A DNA stretch of 23,029 bases from Streptomyces sp. NRRL F-5630 (GCF_000719475.1 NZ_JOGO01000088.1:1-23029), one strand, 5' to 3'. Shown: positions 7,151 to 15,518, counted from the first letter of the stretch. Program-made: numbers and translations. The notes: a model not told the origin generated them from the sequence alone.

Positions 7151-9874
7151 TCACAGCGTGCCCTCGGGCGGCAGATCGTCCGGCAGGAGCAGCGTGAGGA
7201 GCCCGGGTTCGGCGGCGGCCAGCTCGGCCGGGCCGAGGCCGAGTTCCGCGACGCGCTGGGCGTGCCGCTCCGTCATGCGCTGGAACACCTGCCGCGCGCT
7301 GCGTCCGTTGCCGAAGCGCTCGCCGCGCGGCAGCGTCTCGAAGTAGTGGTGCAGCGCCTCCACGGTCTGGGGCGCGCACGTGTACTCGTGGCGCGCGGCC
7401 TGGTACTCGACGATGCGCACCAGTTCGGCGGAGGAGTAGTCCTCGAAGGTGAGGGTGCGAGTGAAGCGGGAGGCGAGGCCCGCGTTGGAGCCCAGCAGGC
7501 GGTCCATCTCGCTGGGGTAACCGGCGACGATGACGACGATCTCGTCGCGGTGGTCCTCCATGAGCTTCACGAGCGTCGAGACGGCCTCCGCTCCGAAGTC
7601 CGTCACCTGTCCCTGCGGGACGAGGGAGTACGCCTCATCGATGAAAAGCACGCCGCCCAGGGCGCGTTTGAAGACGGCGGTGGTGCGGGGCGCGGTGTGC
7701 CCCACGTACTCGCCGACCAGGTCCGAGCGGTCGGTCTCGACGAGATGGCCCCGGCTGAGCAGGCCGAGGGCGGCGAGGAAGCCGCCGTACAGGCGGGCCA
7801 CGGTGGTCTTGCCCGTGCCGGCGTTGCCTGCGAAGACGAGGTGGCGGCTGAGCGGCGGCGGGGCGAGCCCGGCGTCCTGGCGCACCTTGACCATCTGCAT
7901 GAGCCGGGTCAGGGTCAGCACTTCGCGCTTGACTCCGTCGAGGCCGACGAGGCGGTCGAGTTCGGCGTGCAGTTCAGCGAGCCGGGCGGCGGCATCGTCG
8001 CCGGTCCCCTCCTCGGCCTCCCCGGCGTCCGGCTCCTTCTCCGTCGCGCCCGGCGTGCGGAGCGCGGGGGTGGCGGTGAGGACGGCGGGTGTGCCGTCCG
8101 CGCCGCCCAGTCCGGGCAGCAGCGCTTCGGCGACCTCCTCGGCCTCGCAGTCCTCGGCGTGCACGGTGGCGCCCTCCGCGCGCAGCAGATCGCTTTCGGT
8201 CGCGGCGACCGTGCAGCGGCGCAGCAGGATGTCGGCGCCGGTGGCGGCGTAGACGGCGGGGAAGCCGCTGCGGCTGAAGCGGCAGTCCTCGTACGTGCCC
8301 GTGCCGCCCTCGTCGACGTACAGGGCGTTCTTCGCGGCGTCCTCGACGACGAGGCCGCGCACCTGGGGCCGGGCCCCGGCGCGTACGACGAGCCCGCTGC
8401 CGCCGGGGGCGGTCACGGTGCCGCCCTGGATGACGACGGTGCTCTCCTCCTCCACGACCACGGCTGCCCCGCCGCTGCCGGAGACCGTGAGGTCCTCCAG
8501 GCGGGCACCGGTGCCGGGCCCGACCCGGACGCCGCTGTCGGCGCTGCCGGCGACCGTGCAGCGGCTGAGGAGGGGGCGGTGGCTGGTGCGCAGCCGGACG
8601 CCGTCGCGGCCCCCGGTGAGGCGGCAGTCGCGCAGCGCCGCGTCACCGTCCTCGACGACGGCGGCGGCCAGTTCGGCACCGCTCACCTCGCAGCCGGTGG
8701 CGAGGAGTTCGGCGCGCGCGGTGACGCGCAGCCCGTACTCGGGCGACCCGCTGACGAGGCAGTCCCGCGCCTCCATCCGGGCGGCACCGCCGAGGTGGAC
8801 GGCGGTGTAGGCCGTATCGCGCACGGTGCAGCCGGTGAGCGCGAGGCCGGACTCACCGACCGCGTAGAGCCCGTTGGCTCCGGTGCGGGCGAAGGTGCAC
8901 TCGCGGGCGGAGACGTGCGCGCTGCCGCGCACGACGAGGGCGCTGTCGGCGCAGTCCACGGCGCGCAGAGAGACGAGTTCGCCACGCGCCTCGCCGGAGA
9001 GGACGACGGCGGCGCCCTCGGTGTGGTGGACATGGCAGTCGTCGAGCCGTACGGCGCTGCCGTCCTCGGCGAGCACTCCGGCGCCGTGGGTGCGGAAGAT
9101 TTCGCAGGAGCGCAGGCGTACCCCGTGCGCGGCGGCGCCGTCGTCGCGCGCCGCCTCGCGCTGCGCCTCGGTGTGGCGGCCGACGGTGCCCCGGGCCCAC
9201 AGGCCCTGGCCGCCCGCCTGGTGGAGGCGGCACTCGTCGAGGCTCGCCGTGGCATGGCCGACGACCAGGACGGCCGATTCACCGCTCGCGCGCACTTCGC
9301 AGCGGTTGAGCCGCAGGTGTGCCCCGCCGGTGACGAGAACGCCGTGGCCGGTGACGCCGTCGATCAGCGAGTCGACCGCCTCGACGCGTGTCTCGTCCTC
9401 GACGAGCAGTCCCTCGCCGGTGCCTCCGGCCAGGGTGACCTTCTCCAGCACGGCACGGGCGGTGCCGGTCAGGCGCAGCGAGGCGGCGCCGGAGCGCCGC
9501 ACGGAGCAGTCGGCGAGCACGGCGCGAGCCGTACCGGCGACTTCGACGCGTCCGCCGGTGATCTCGCATTCCCGCAGTTCGGGTTCGCCGCCGCGCAGGA
9601 GGACGACCGGCTCACGCGGGGCGTCGGACTCGATGGTGAAGCCGCGTATCTCCACGCGCCCTGAGTGGACGGTGAGAGCGGGACCGCGGGCGGCGGCGAG
9701 CCGTACCGTGCCCTTGGCCACGAGGCTGATGTCCCGGTCCAGGACCAGGCTCTCCGTGTACGTGCCGGCCTGGACGGTGACGACGGCACCGGGCTTCGCC
9801 GCGCGTACCGCCGCACCGATCGTCCGGTGGCCGCCCCAGCTTCCCGGGGCGACACGTTCGGCCGCCGCCCTCAT
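7151..9874 (-). CDS. Beta-helix/AAA+ (CbxX-type) ATPase, EccA-like ESX accessory protein
   Basis: 907 residues in two parts. About 20-575 is a right-handed parallel beta-helix: many turns of 22-25 residues with a repeated pattern of a Cys before a hydrophobic strand and a G-hydrophobic-V ladder. About 635-907 is an AAA+ domain of the CbxX/CfqX type, the same type as mycobacterial EccA: Walker A GNAGTGKTT (683-691), GEYVGHT (721-727, probable pore region), Walker B LFIDEAY (743-749), sensor 1 VIVAGY (781-786), arginine-finger region SRFTRT (802-807) and sensor 2 GNGRSARQ (855-862). An acidic linker (about 605-630) joins them. Mycobacterial EccA has a TPR front end, which is absent here. The start is ATG 9874 (or the adjacent GTG 9877) after GGAGGGCGGAGG; the open frame further upstream would overlap eccD. 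The role is likely cytosolic remodelling of ESX substrates, by inference from the ATPase type and position. Confidence 0.88.
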   Translation of the reverse strand: MRAAAERVAPGSWGGHRTIGAAVRAAKPGAVVTVQAGTYTESLVLDRDISLVAKGTVRLAAARGPALTVHSGRVEIRGFTIESDAPREPVVLLRGGEPELRECEITGGRVEVAGTARAVLADCSVRRSGAASLRLTGTARAVLEKVTLAGGTGEGLLVEDETRVEAVDSLIDGVTGHGVLVTGGAHLRLNRCEVRASGESAVLVVGHATASLDECRLHQAGGQGLWARGTVGRHTEAQREAARDDGAAAHGVRLRSCEIFRTHGAGVLAEDGSAVRLDDCHVHHTEGAAVVLSGEARGELVSLRAVDCADSALVVRGSAHVSARECTFARTGANGLYAVGESGLALTGCTVRDTAYTAVHLGGAARMEARDCLVSGSPEYGLRVTARAELLATGCEVSGAELAAAVVEDGDAALRDCRLTGGRDGVRLRTSHRPLLSRCTVAGSADSGVRVGPGTGARLEDLTVSGSGGAAVVVEEESTVVIQGGTVTAPGGSGLVVRAGARPQVRGLVVEDAAKNALYVDEGGTGTYEDCRFSRSGFPAVYAATGADILLRRCTVAATESDLLRAEGATVHAEDCEAEEVAEALLPGLGGADGTPAVLTATPALRTPGATEKEPDAGEAEEGTGDDAAARLAELHAELDRLVGLDGVKREVLTLTRLMQMVKVRQDAGLAPPPLSRHLVFAGNAGTGKTTVARLYGGFLAALGLLSRGHLVETDRSDLVGEYVGHTAPRTTAVFKRALGGVLFIDEAYSLVPQGQVTDFGAEAVSTLVKLMEDHRDEIVVIVAGYPSEMDRLLGSNAGLASRFTRTLTFEDYSSAELVRIVEYQAARHEYTCAPQTVEALHHYFETLPRGERFGNGRSARQVFQRMTERHAQRVAELGLGPAELAAAEPGLLTLLLPDDLPPEGTL

Positions 9875-9947
9875 CACGCCTCCGCCCTCCGGGCCCCGGT
9901 CCGCCGAGCCCGGAGCCCACGCACTGCCGACGCACGGGGGGCGAGGC

Positions 9948-11294
9948 TCACAGACTGCTCCCGAGGTTCGCGAGCTTGTCGAAGAGGCCGAAGACACCGG
10001 CCGCGAGCGGGACCGAGACGACCGCCAGGAACGTGGCGAGGCCGCCCGGCCAGCTCGGTCGCTCCTGTTCGGCGGGGCGCAGGGCCGCGCCGAAGGCGAG
10101 GAAGAAGCCGCAGGCGAGCACCACGATCCCCACGGCGAACGCGGCGAGCGGCCCGGCCGACCGGGAGTCGGTCATGTACTCGGGAACGCGGACGGCGAGG
10201 GCGAGCAGACCGAGGACGGCCGCCGCGAGCTGCGGGCCCACGGCGCTGAGCACCCGCACGCTGCCTGCCTGCAGGAGCAGGCCGACACCGACGCACGCGG
10301 CGAGCACGAGCCCGTACAGGTTGTCGGTGAAGGCGAGGACGAGCAGGGAGACGGCGAGCCCCGCGGAGGCCACGGCGCTGAGTGTGGTGAGGAGCCAGTT
10401 GCCGCGCCGCACGACGGTGGCCACGTCGTCCGGGTCGATGACCTCGGCTCCGGTGTCCGCCCTCATCGGGACAAGCACCGCGATCAGGCTGGTGAGCCGG
10501 GGCAGCAGCCCGACGAGCAGGAAGAGGACCGTGGCCACCACGGCGGCCGAGCCGACGGCACTCGCGTGCAGGGACGCCAGCGGGACGACGAACAGCGCCA
10601 CGACGACGGCGAGGAGCTCCAGGAGCACGGTGCTCGCCGTCGGCAGGGCGAGGAGCCCGGCCAACGCGCCGACCACGGCCGCCACCGCGACCGCCACCGG
10701 CGTGGCGTGCGGTCCGTGCACCGGGCCGCCGAGCCCGGCCATCGCCATGAGCGGGCAGGCCGCGAGGGCGAGGATGCGGCGCACCACGGGCGGCACGGGC
10801 CAGTTCTTGCGCGTGGCGTAGCGGGCCAGCCCCGCGCAGGCGAGCGAGGTGAGCGCGACGAACACCCACGAGGTGGGGACCAGCCGGTGCGCGCCGAGCC
10901 AGGCGGCCGAACCGAGGACGACGAGGAGCCCGGCGAGCACGACGCTCTGGGCCCGCCGCCTCGCGTTCCACAGCGCGCCGTCCCCGCGGGCGCTCGCCAC
11001 CTGCTCGTCCAGGTCGGTGACCTGCAACTCGTCGCGTTCCGCGGCACGTTGGTCGCGCAGGTAGAGCACGGCCCCGTCGAGTACACCCGCCGCCGCGAGG
11101 GAGGAGCCGGGCGCGAGGGGCGTGCCCCCGGACTCGGCGAGCGACCAGACCGGTGCCAGGTCCTCGGGCTCCGTCTGGCCGCACAGGGTCGCGAGCCGAG
11201 GGGTGTACTCCGCGATGGGTGCCTGCGCCGGAAGCGCGAGGTCGACGCGTCTGCGCTCGCCGACGACGGTGACCCGGCAGCGTTCATCGGGCAC
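9948..11294 (-). CDS. eccD: EccD, type VII secretion integral membrane protein
   Basis: EccD is the multi-pass membrane core of the ESX complex. The first 85 residues form a ubiquitin-like (YukD) domain, and the charged stretch at about 86-112 links it to the membrane part. From about 113 to the end I count 11 hydrophobic segments, the number known for EccD. The total of 448 residues fits the family. The start is GTG 11294 with AAGGAA upstream. It follows esxA after 75 bp that contain a hairpin, and precedes the beta-helix ATPase by 73 bp, so it is probably co-transcribed with both. EccD is expected to form the dimeric vestibule next to EccB and EccC, of which only EccC is in this window. Confidence 0.94.
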   Translation of the reverse strand: MPDERCRVTVVGERRRVDLALPAQAPIAEYTPRLATLCGQTEPEDLAPVWSLAESGGTPLAPGSSLAAAGVLDGAVLYLRDQRAAERDELQVTDLDEQVASARGDGALWNARRRAQSVVLAGLLVVLGSAAWLGAHRLVPTSWVFVALTSLACAGLARYATRKNWPVPPVVRRILALAACPLMAMAGLGGPVHGPHATPVAVAVAAVVGALAGLLALPTASTVLLELLAVVVALFVVPLASLHASAVGSAAVVATVLFLLVGLLPRLTSLIAVLVPMRADTGAEVIDPDDVATVVRRGNWLLTTLSAVASAGLAVSLLVLAFTDNLYGLVLAACVGVGLLLQAGSVRVLSAVGPQLAAAVLGLLALAVRVPEYMTDSRSAGPLAAFAVGIVVLACGFFLAFGAALRPAEQERPSWPGGLATFLAVVSVPLAAGVFGLFDKLANLGSSL

Positions 11295-11330
11295 GAGAAT
11301 GTTTCCTTCGATGTGGGCGTGCGGGACCAG

Positions 11331-11357
11331 CGGGGGCGGACGAGGCCGCCGCCCCCG
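11331..11357 (-). terminator. Intercistronic hairpin between esxA and eccD (attenuator candidate)
   Basis: A perfect 9-bp stem (CGGGGGCGG / CCGCCCCCG) with a 9-nt loop starts 12 nt after the esxA stop on the minus strand and ends 36 nt before the eccD start. With eccD in the same direction, partial termination or 3'-end protection would give more esxBA mRNA than eccD mRNA, which suits abundant secreted proteins versus machine parts. That interpretation is inference. Confidence 0.45.
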
Positions 11358-11369
11358 TGAGGTGAGAGC

Positions 11370-11684
11370 TCAGTGCCGCCAGGTCGACATGTTCGACCAC
11401 TCGGCGTCGCTGTAGTTGTTCCAGTTGACGTGCATCGCCTGGGCGATGCGGCCGAGCACTCCGTCGGGCCCGAAGAGCCCGTCGGCGGCGAGGTCCCACT
11501 CGTTCTGCAGGTCCTGGTAGTACGTCGCCGCCTGGCTCTCGCGCCAGGCGTCGGCCAGCGGGGCGAGCTGCGACTTGAGCGCCTGGAGCTCGCCGGAGAT
11601 CTCCCCCGCGCGGGCGTTGAGCGTGCCGCCCGCGGCGGCGAGGCCCTCGCCTACGTAGATCGGCGTACCGTCGACATTGGGCAT
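11370..11684 (-). CDS. esxA: EsxA-like WXG100 protein (second of pair)
   Basis: A 104-residue helical hairpin with the usual WXG100 length. The turn is W47-R-E49, so the tryptophan is kept but the glycine is not. A GPDG break (72-75) splits the second half. Y91-S-D-A-E95 is a YxxxD/E motif, followed by a short tail rich in Trp and Ser. The start is ATG 11684 with GAGGAG upstream. It follows the first WXG gene by 54 bp, the classic tandem pair whose products form a secreted heterodimer. Which of the two should be called EsxA or EsxB is by gene order only, since both carry the export motif. Confidence 0.88.
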   Translation of the reverse strand: MPNVDGTPIYVGEGLAAAGGTLNARAGEISGELQALKSQLAPLADAWRESQAATYYQDLQNEWDLAADGLFGPDGVLGRIAQAMHVNWNNYSDAEWSNMSTWRH

Positions 11685-11738
11685 GACTTCTCCTCGGTTG
11701 TCCGGCCGTCGGCCCTGCGGCCCGTCCGGGGCGGCGGA

Positions 11739-12104
11739 TCAGTTGAAGTTGGTCCCCGCCGGCGCCTTCGGCACGTCCTGGCCGAGTGCGACAAGGTTGT
11801 TGATGTTCTGCTGCTCGGATTCCTTGTAGTTCACGTAGTTGCCCTGGAGGCCCTTGGAGATGCCTTCGAGGGCGTCGTGCAGCATTCGCGCGTAGATGTC
11901 GTACTCGGCCATGAGCGTCTGGAACTGGGTGTGGGCGATGCCCTGCCAGCTCGCTTCCAGGCTCTGCACGTACGTCTTCAGCTCGCCGAGCTGGGTCGCG
12001 ATCTCGGTCGCGGTACTGGCCGTGTTGCTGGACGCGTTGGCCAGGTACTCCGGCGTCACGCGGTACGTGACGCCGCCGACGCTCACGGGGGGCTGGTCAG
12101 CCAT
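11739..12104 (-). CDS. esxB: EsxB-like WXG100 protein (first of pair)
   Basis: 121 residues: a short beta-like lead (about 6-16), helix 1 (about 18-50), W53-Q-G55 as a canonical WXG turn, helix 2 (about 57-88), then Y93-K-E-S-E97, a YxxxD/E secretion signal, and a flexible tail. The start is ATG 12104, preceded by GAAGGGCGG; a longer in-frame start near 12143 would add about 13 basic residues and lacks family support. As first gene of the operon with esxA, eccD, the ATPase and another WXG-like gene, it is likely the main exported partner recognised by EccC. The upstream region holds two striking repeat structures described separately. Confidence 0.9.
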   Translation of the reverse strand: MADQPPVSVGGVTYRVTPEYLANASSNTASTATEIATQLGELKTYVQSLEASWQGIAHTQFQTLMAEYDIYARMLHDALEGISKGLQGNYVNYKESEQQNINNLVALGQDVPKAPAGTNFN

Positions 12105-12153
12105 GGATTTCCGCCCTTCTCGCCTGCTACCGCGAGCATTCAAGCAGCTCAGC

Positions 12154-12176
12154 GTTCACCACCCTCCCCGGTGAAC
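12154..12176. promoter_or_regulatory. Perfect palindrome upstream of esxB (GTTCACC-N9-GGTGAAC)
   Basis: Seven-bp arms GTTCACC (12154-12160) and GGTGAAC (12170-12176) flank 9 nt, with the near edge 49 nt before the esxB start codon. The layout fits a dimeric regulator site spanning about 1.5 helical turns, or a 5' leader hairpin if transcription starts further upstream. No regulator is assigned. Confidence 0.5.
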
Positions 12177-12182
12177 CCCATT

Positions 12183-12217
12183 GGGCAGTACTTGAACACC
12201 ACTTGAGCACACTGCCC
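12183..12217 (-). promoter_or_regulatory. esxB upstream region: shared ESX motif, direct repeat and flanking inverted repeat
   Basis: Perfect arms GGGCAGT (12183-12189) and ACTGCCC (12211-12217) enclose two ACTTGA direct repeats (12190-12195 and 12201-12206) spaced 11 bp, one helical turn. Inside, 12188-12204 (minus strand AAGTGGTGTTCAAGTAC) matches the motif at 5905-5920. It lies about 84-113 nt upstream of the esxB start. Likely operator or promoter; no clear -35/-10 pair was seen. The rest of 12218-12403 shows only the ramB terminator candidate and nothing that looks coding. Confidence 0.5.
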
Positions 12218-12330
12218 GCGAGCCCGGGCAGAGGGTGGCAACACGAGACCGCCGCGCGTCCGGTGGGCGGGTGGTCTGCTCGTGGTGGTGCGCGCGGGTC
12301 GAGCGGCCCCTCGCCGAAGTGCCCGTGTCC

Positions 12331-12391
12331 GTACGGGGCTGCGCGGGGTCCGGGGTGGTGCGCCGCGCGTGCGCCGGGCCCCGCCCCGTAC
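12331..12391 (-). terminator. Candidate terminator downstream of the RamB-like gene
   Basis: Outer arms GTACGGGG (12331-12338) and CCCCGTAC (12384-12391) are perfectly complementary, with further GC-rich pairing inside (GCGGGG and CCGGGGT on one side, CCGGGCCCCGC on the other). It begins 13 nt past the regulator's stop on the minus strand and separates this gene from the esxB promoter region. Confidence 0.5.
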
Positions 12392-12403
12392 GCGCGGTGC
12401 GGC

Positions 12404-13816
12404 TCACTCCGGCGCGCGCTCGGTCCGCACCGGGTAGGGCACGAAGGTGCTGCTGTGCTGGTCGATCGTGAGGGTGTGACCGACGGGCGGCGTCGCGCGC
12501 TGGGGGCAGTCGAGGTGTTCGCAGACGCGGCAGCCCATGCCGATGGGGGTGTCGGAGGCGGGGTTGTCGAGGTCGAGCCCCTCGGAGTAGACGAGGCGGC
12601 CCGCGTGCCGGACCTCGCAGCCGAGGCCGATCGCGTACGTGCTGCCGCGCTCGCCCCAGGCGCCGCCGCGCCGCGTGACGGTGCGCGCGGTCCACAGGTG
12701 GCGGCTGCCGTCGGGCATGCGGGTGAGCTGGACGTGCACGCGTCCCGGGGCGGTGAACGCCTCGTAGATGTTCCACAGGGGACAGGTGCCGCCCGAGCGC
12801 GAGAAGGGGAAGCCCGTCGCGGACTGGCGCTTGGACATGTTCCCGGCGCGGTCGACGCGGACGAGCGAGAAGGGGACGCCGCTCAGGCGCGGGCGTTGCA
12901 GGGTGCTGAGGCGGTGGCACATGGTCTCGTAGCCGAGGCCGTAGTGGTCGCCGAGGCGTTCGATGTCGTAGCGGTACTCCTCGGCGCGCGCGTGGAACTC
13001 GCGGTACGGGAGGACGAGGGCACCGGCGAAGTAGTGCGCGAGGCCGATGCGGGTGAGCGCGTGGGCGGGTGACTGGCGGGGGAACTTCTCGGCCGCGAGG
13101 GAGTCGAGTTCCAGGCCGTACTCCAGGAGCGCGAGCTGCGCGGCCATGCGGAAGGTCTGCTGGCCCGGCCGCAGGCGCGGCGAGAGGTGCAGGGTGCGGG
13201 TGCCGGTCTCGTAGCGGTGGAGGTGGGGCCCGGCGGTGGTCGCGACGCGTACGCCGTGCTGGGCCTCCAGGTGCTCGGCGAGGGTCTGGCCCGCCGTGCG
13301 GGGGCGGACGCGGAGTTCGCCCGCGAGGTCTTCCGCCGCGAGGTCGAGGGCGTGGAAGTAGTTGCGGCGCTCGTAGAAGAAGTCGCGCACCTCCTCGTGC
13401 GGCGAGCCGGGGGTCTCCTGCTGCTCCTCGGGGCCGCCGCCGCGTCCCGAGAGTTGTTCGGTGAGGCGCTGGGAGCGGCGCTGGAGATCGAGGAGGAGGC
13501 GCGCGGCACCCGGGGTACGGGTGGCGATCTCCTCCAGTTCGCCGGGCAGGACCCGGCCTTCGTCGAGCGGCGCCGCGAGGGCTTCGCGGAGGTCGGCCAG
13601 GAGGCGGGTCGCGTCACGGGCGGAGAAGAAGGACGCGTCGATGCCGAAGGTCTCGCCGATCTTGAGCAGAACGGGCACCGTGAGCGGGCGCGAGTCGTGC
13701 TCCATCTGGTTCAGGTAGCTCGGGGATATGCCGAGGGTGCGGGCGAGTTCGGCCTGACTGAGGCGGCGTTCCTCGCGCAGCCGTCGCAGTCGCGCGCCCG
13801 CATAGGTCCTGGCCAT
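12404..13816 (-). CDS. ramB: RamB-like XRE/IrrE-type regulator of acetate/glyoxylate metabolism
   Basis: 470 residues. An XRE helix-turn-helix occupies about 9-63 (SQAELARTLGISPSYLNQME at 20-39). A middle region (about 145-305) fits the IrrE-like part of short-chain fatty acyl regulators, with the peptidase motif not conserved. The C-terminal domain (about 310-460) has Cys345, 400, 429, 432 and 437, possibly a metal or redox site. In Corynebacterium and Mycobacterium, RamB controls aceA/aceB and its own gene; here the gene is divergent from aceA, the same logic. The start is ATG 13816 with GGAGGAGG upstream. A putative promoter at 13866-13893 overlaps a RamB-like box. It is not the unrelated SapB transport gene also called ramB in Streptomyces. 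Family assignment strong; target assignment inferred from position and site. Confidence 0.85.
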   Translation of the reverse strand: MARTYAGARLRRLREERRLSQAELARTLGISPSYLNQMEHDSRPLTVPVLLKIGETFGIDASFFSARDATRLLADLREALAAPLDEGRVLPGELEEIATRTPGAARLLLDLQRRSQRLTEQLSGRGGGPEEQQETPGSPHEEVRDFFYERRNYFHALDLAAEDLAGELRVRPRTAGQTLAEHLEAQHGVRVATTAGPHLHRYETGTRTLHLSPRLRPGQQTFRMAAQLALLEYGLELDSLAAEKFPRQSPAHALTRIGLAHYFAGALVLPYREFHARAEEYRYDIERLGDHYGLGYETMCHRLSTLQRPRLSGVPFSLVRVDRAGNMSKRQSATGFPFSRSGGTCPLWNIYEAFTAPGRVHVQLTRMPDGSRHLWTARTVTRRGGAWGERGSTYAIGLGCEVRHAGRLVYSEGLDLDNPASDTPIGMGCRVCEHLDCPQRATPPVGHTLTIDQHSSTFVPYPVRTERAPE

Positions 13817-13865
13817 GACCGGCCTCCTCCGTCACTCCATGTCACTCCCGGCGAGAGTGGGAGCC

Positions 13866-13893
13866 ACCTTAGCGGGCGCGAAGAGCTTGGCAA
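13866..13893 (-). promoter_or_regulatory. Putative promoter of the RamB-like gene
   Basis: On the minus strand TTGCCA (13888-13893) and TAAGGT (13866-13871) are 16 bp apart, a reasonable match to a housekeeping -35 TTGACA and -10 TAnnnT. The -10 lies about 50 nt upstream of the ATG at 13816. The -35 falls inside the RamB-like box, which would allow self-repression. Confidence 0.5.
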
Positions 13894-13906
13894 GCTTCGC
13901 AAAGCT
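13884..13906. promoter_or_regulatory. RamB-like operator between the regulator and aceA
   Basis: An AT-richer 23-bp block with two adjoining imperfect palindromes, CTTGGCAAG (13886-13894) and CTTCGCAAAG (13895-13904). Read on the minus strand the second gives AGCTTTGCGAA, close to the corynebacterial RamB box (AAACTTTGCAAA-type, from memory of the family). It lies 246 nt upstream of aceA and 68 nt upstream of the regulator gene. Confidence 0.6.
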
Positions 13907-14151
13907 GGCGGGACAGGATTCACACACTTCACAGATTTCCCCCCTTGATGGCACTCAGTGCCAGTGCCACAGTCGAGTCATCACCCCGACCCCGCAAGGG
14001 AAACGGGAGCGTCACAGCAGGATGGAATGCTCCAGAGGACTTAGTGCGACACTCCGTGCCGCACAGGGCTGAGTCCGGTCCCCTGCTTCACAACCGTGAC
14101 ACCTCACCACAGCGACATCACTGCGACACCTTCAGGGAGACGGTGACCCTC
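13907..14151 (+). promoter_or_regulatory. aceA upstream/leader region with small palindromes
   Basis: There is no convincing gene here. Small inverted repeats occur: GGCAC-TCA-GTGCC (13950-13962), AGTG-CGA-CACT (14043-14053) and GTGA-CACC-TCAC (14096-14107). The last resembles Crp/GlxR half sites, but with 4 bp between them instead of the usual 6. TTGATG (13945-13950) is a weak -35 candidate. The aceA ribosome site AGGGAGA is at 14134-14140. Confidence 0.35.
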
Positions 14152-15432
<1,281 letters not shown>

Positions 15433-15440
15433 CCGGACCG

Positions 15441-15476
15441 GGACGGGGCGGGCCCCACTCCTCGCCCGCCCCGTCC
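15441..15476 (+). terminator. aceA terminator hairpin 1
   Basis: A perfect 13-bp stem (GGACGGGGCGGGC / GCCCGCCCCGTCC) with a 10-nt loop begins 8 nt past the aceA stop. This is the strongest candidate for the main aceA terminator. Confidence 0.75.
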
Positions 15477-15518
15477 TCTCCCCCGCGGCACGCATCTGTG
15501 CGGGTGCGCCGCCGCCCC

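Noticed and set aside
6758..9664. Long plus-strand open frame (about 970 codons)
   Set aside because: Antisense shadow of the beta-helix/AAA+ gene; the minus strand has intact Walker motifs and a good ribosome site.
12156..12920. Arg/Pro-rich minus-strand frame of about 250 codons
   Set aside because: Shadow of the RamB-like gene in another frame, with shadow-type composition.
12203..13948. Plus-strand frames opposite the RamB-like gene
   Set aside because: Antisense shadows; no ribosome site or recognisable domain, while the minus strand has a clear helix-turn-helix regulator.
14096..14107. Crp/GlxR site upstream of aceA (GTGA-N4-TCAC)
   Set aside because: Crp-type sites have 6 bp between the half sites; here there are 4, so it is noted only as a small palindrome.
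13945..14151. N-terminal extension of isocitrate lyase from an upstream ATG
   Set aside because: The extra ~69 residues are not like any isocitrate lyase N-terminus, and the ATG at 14152 has a suitable ribosome site.
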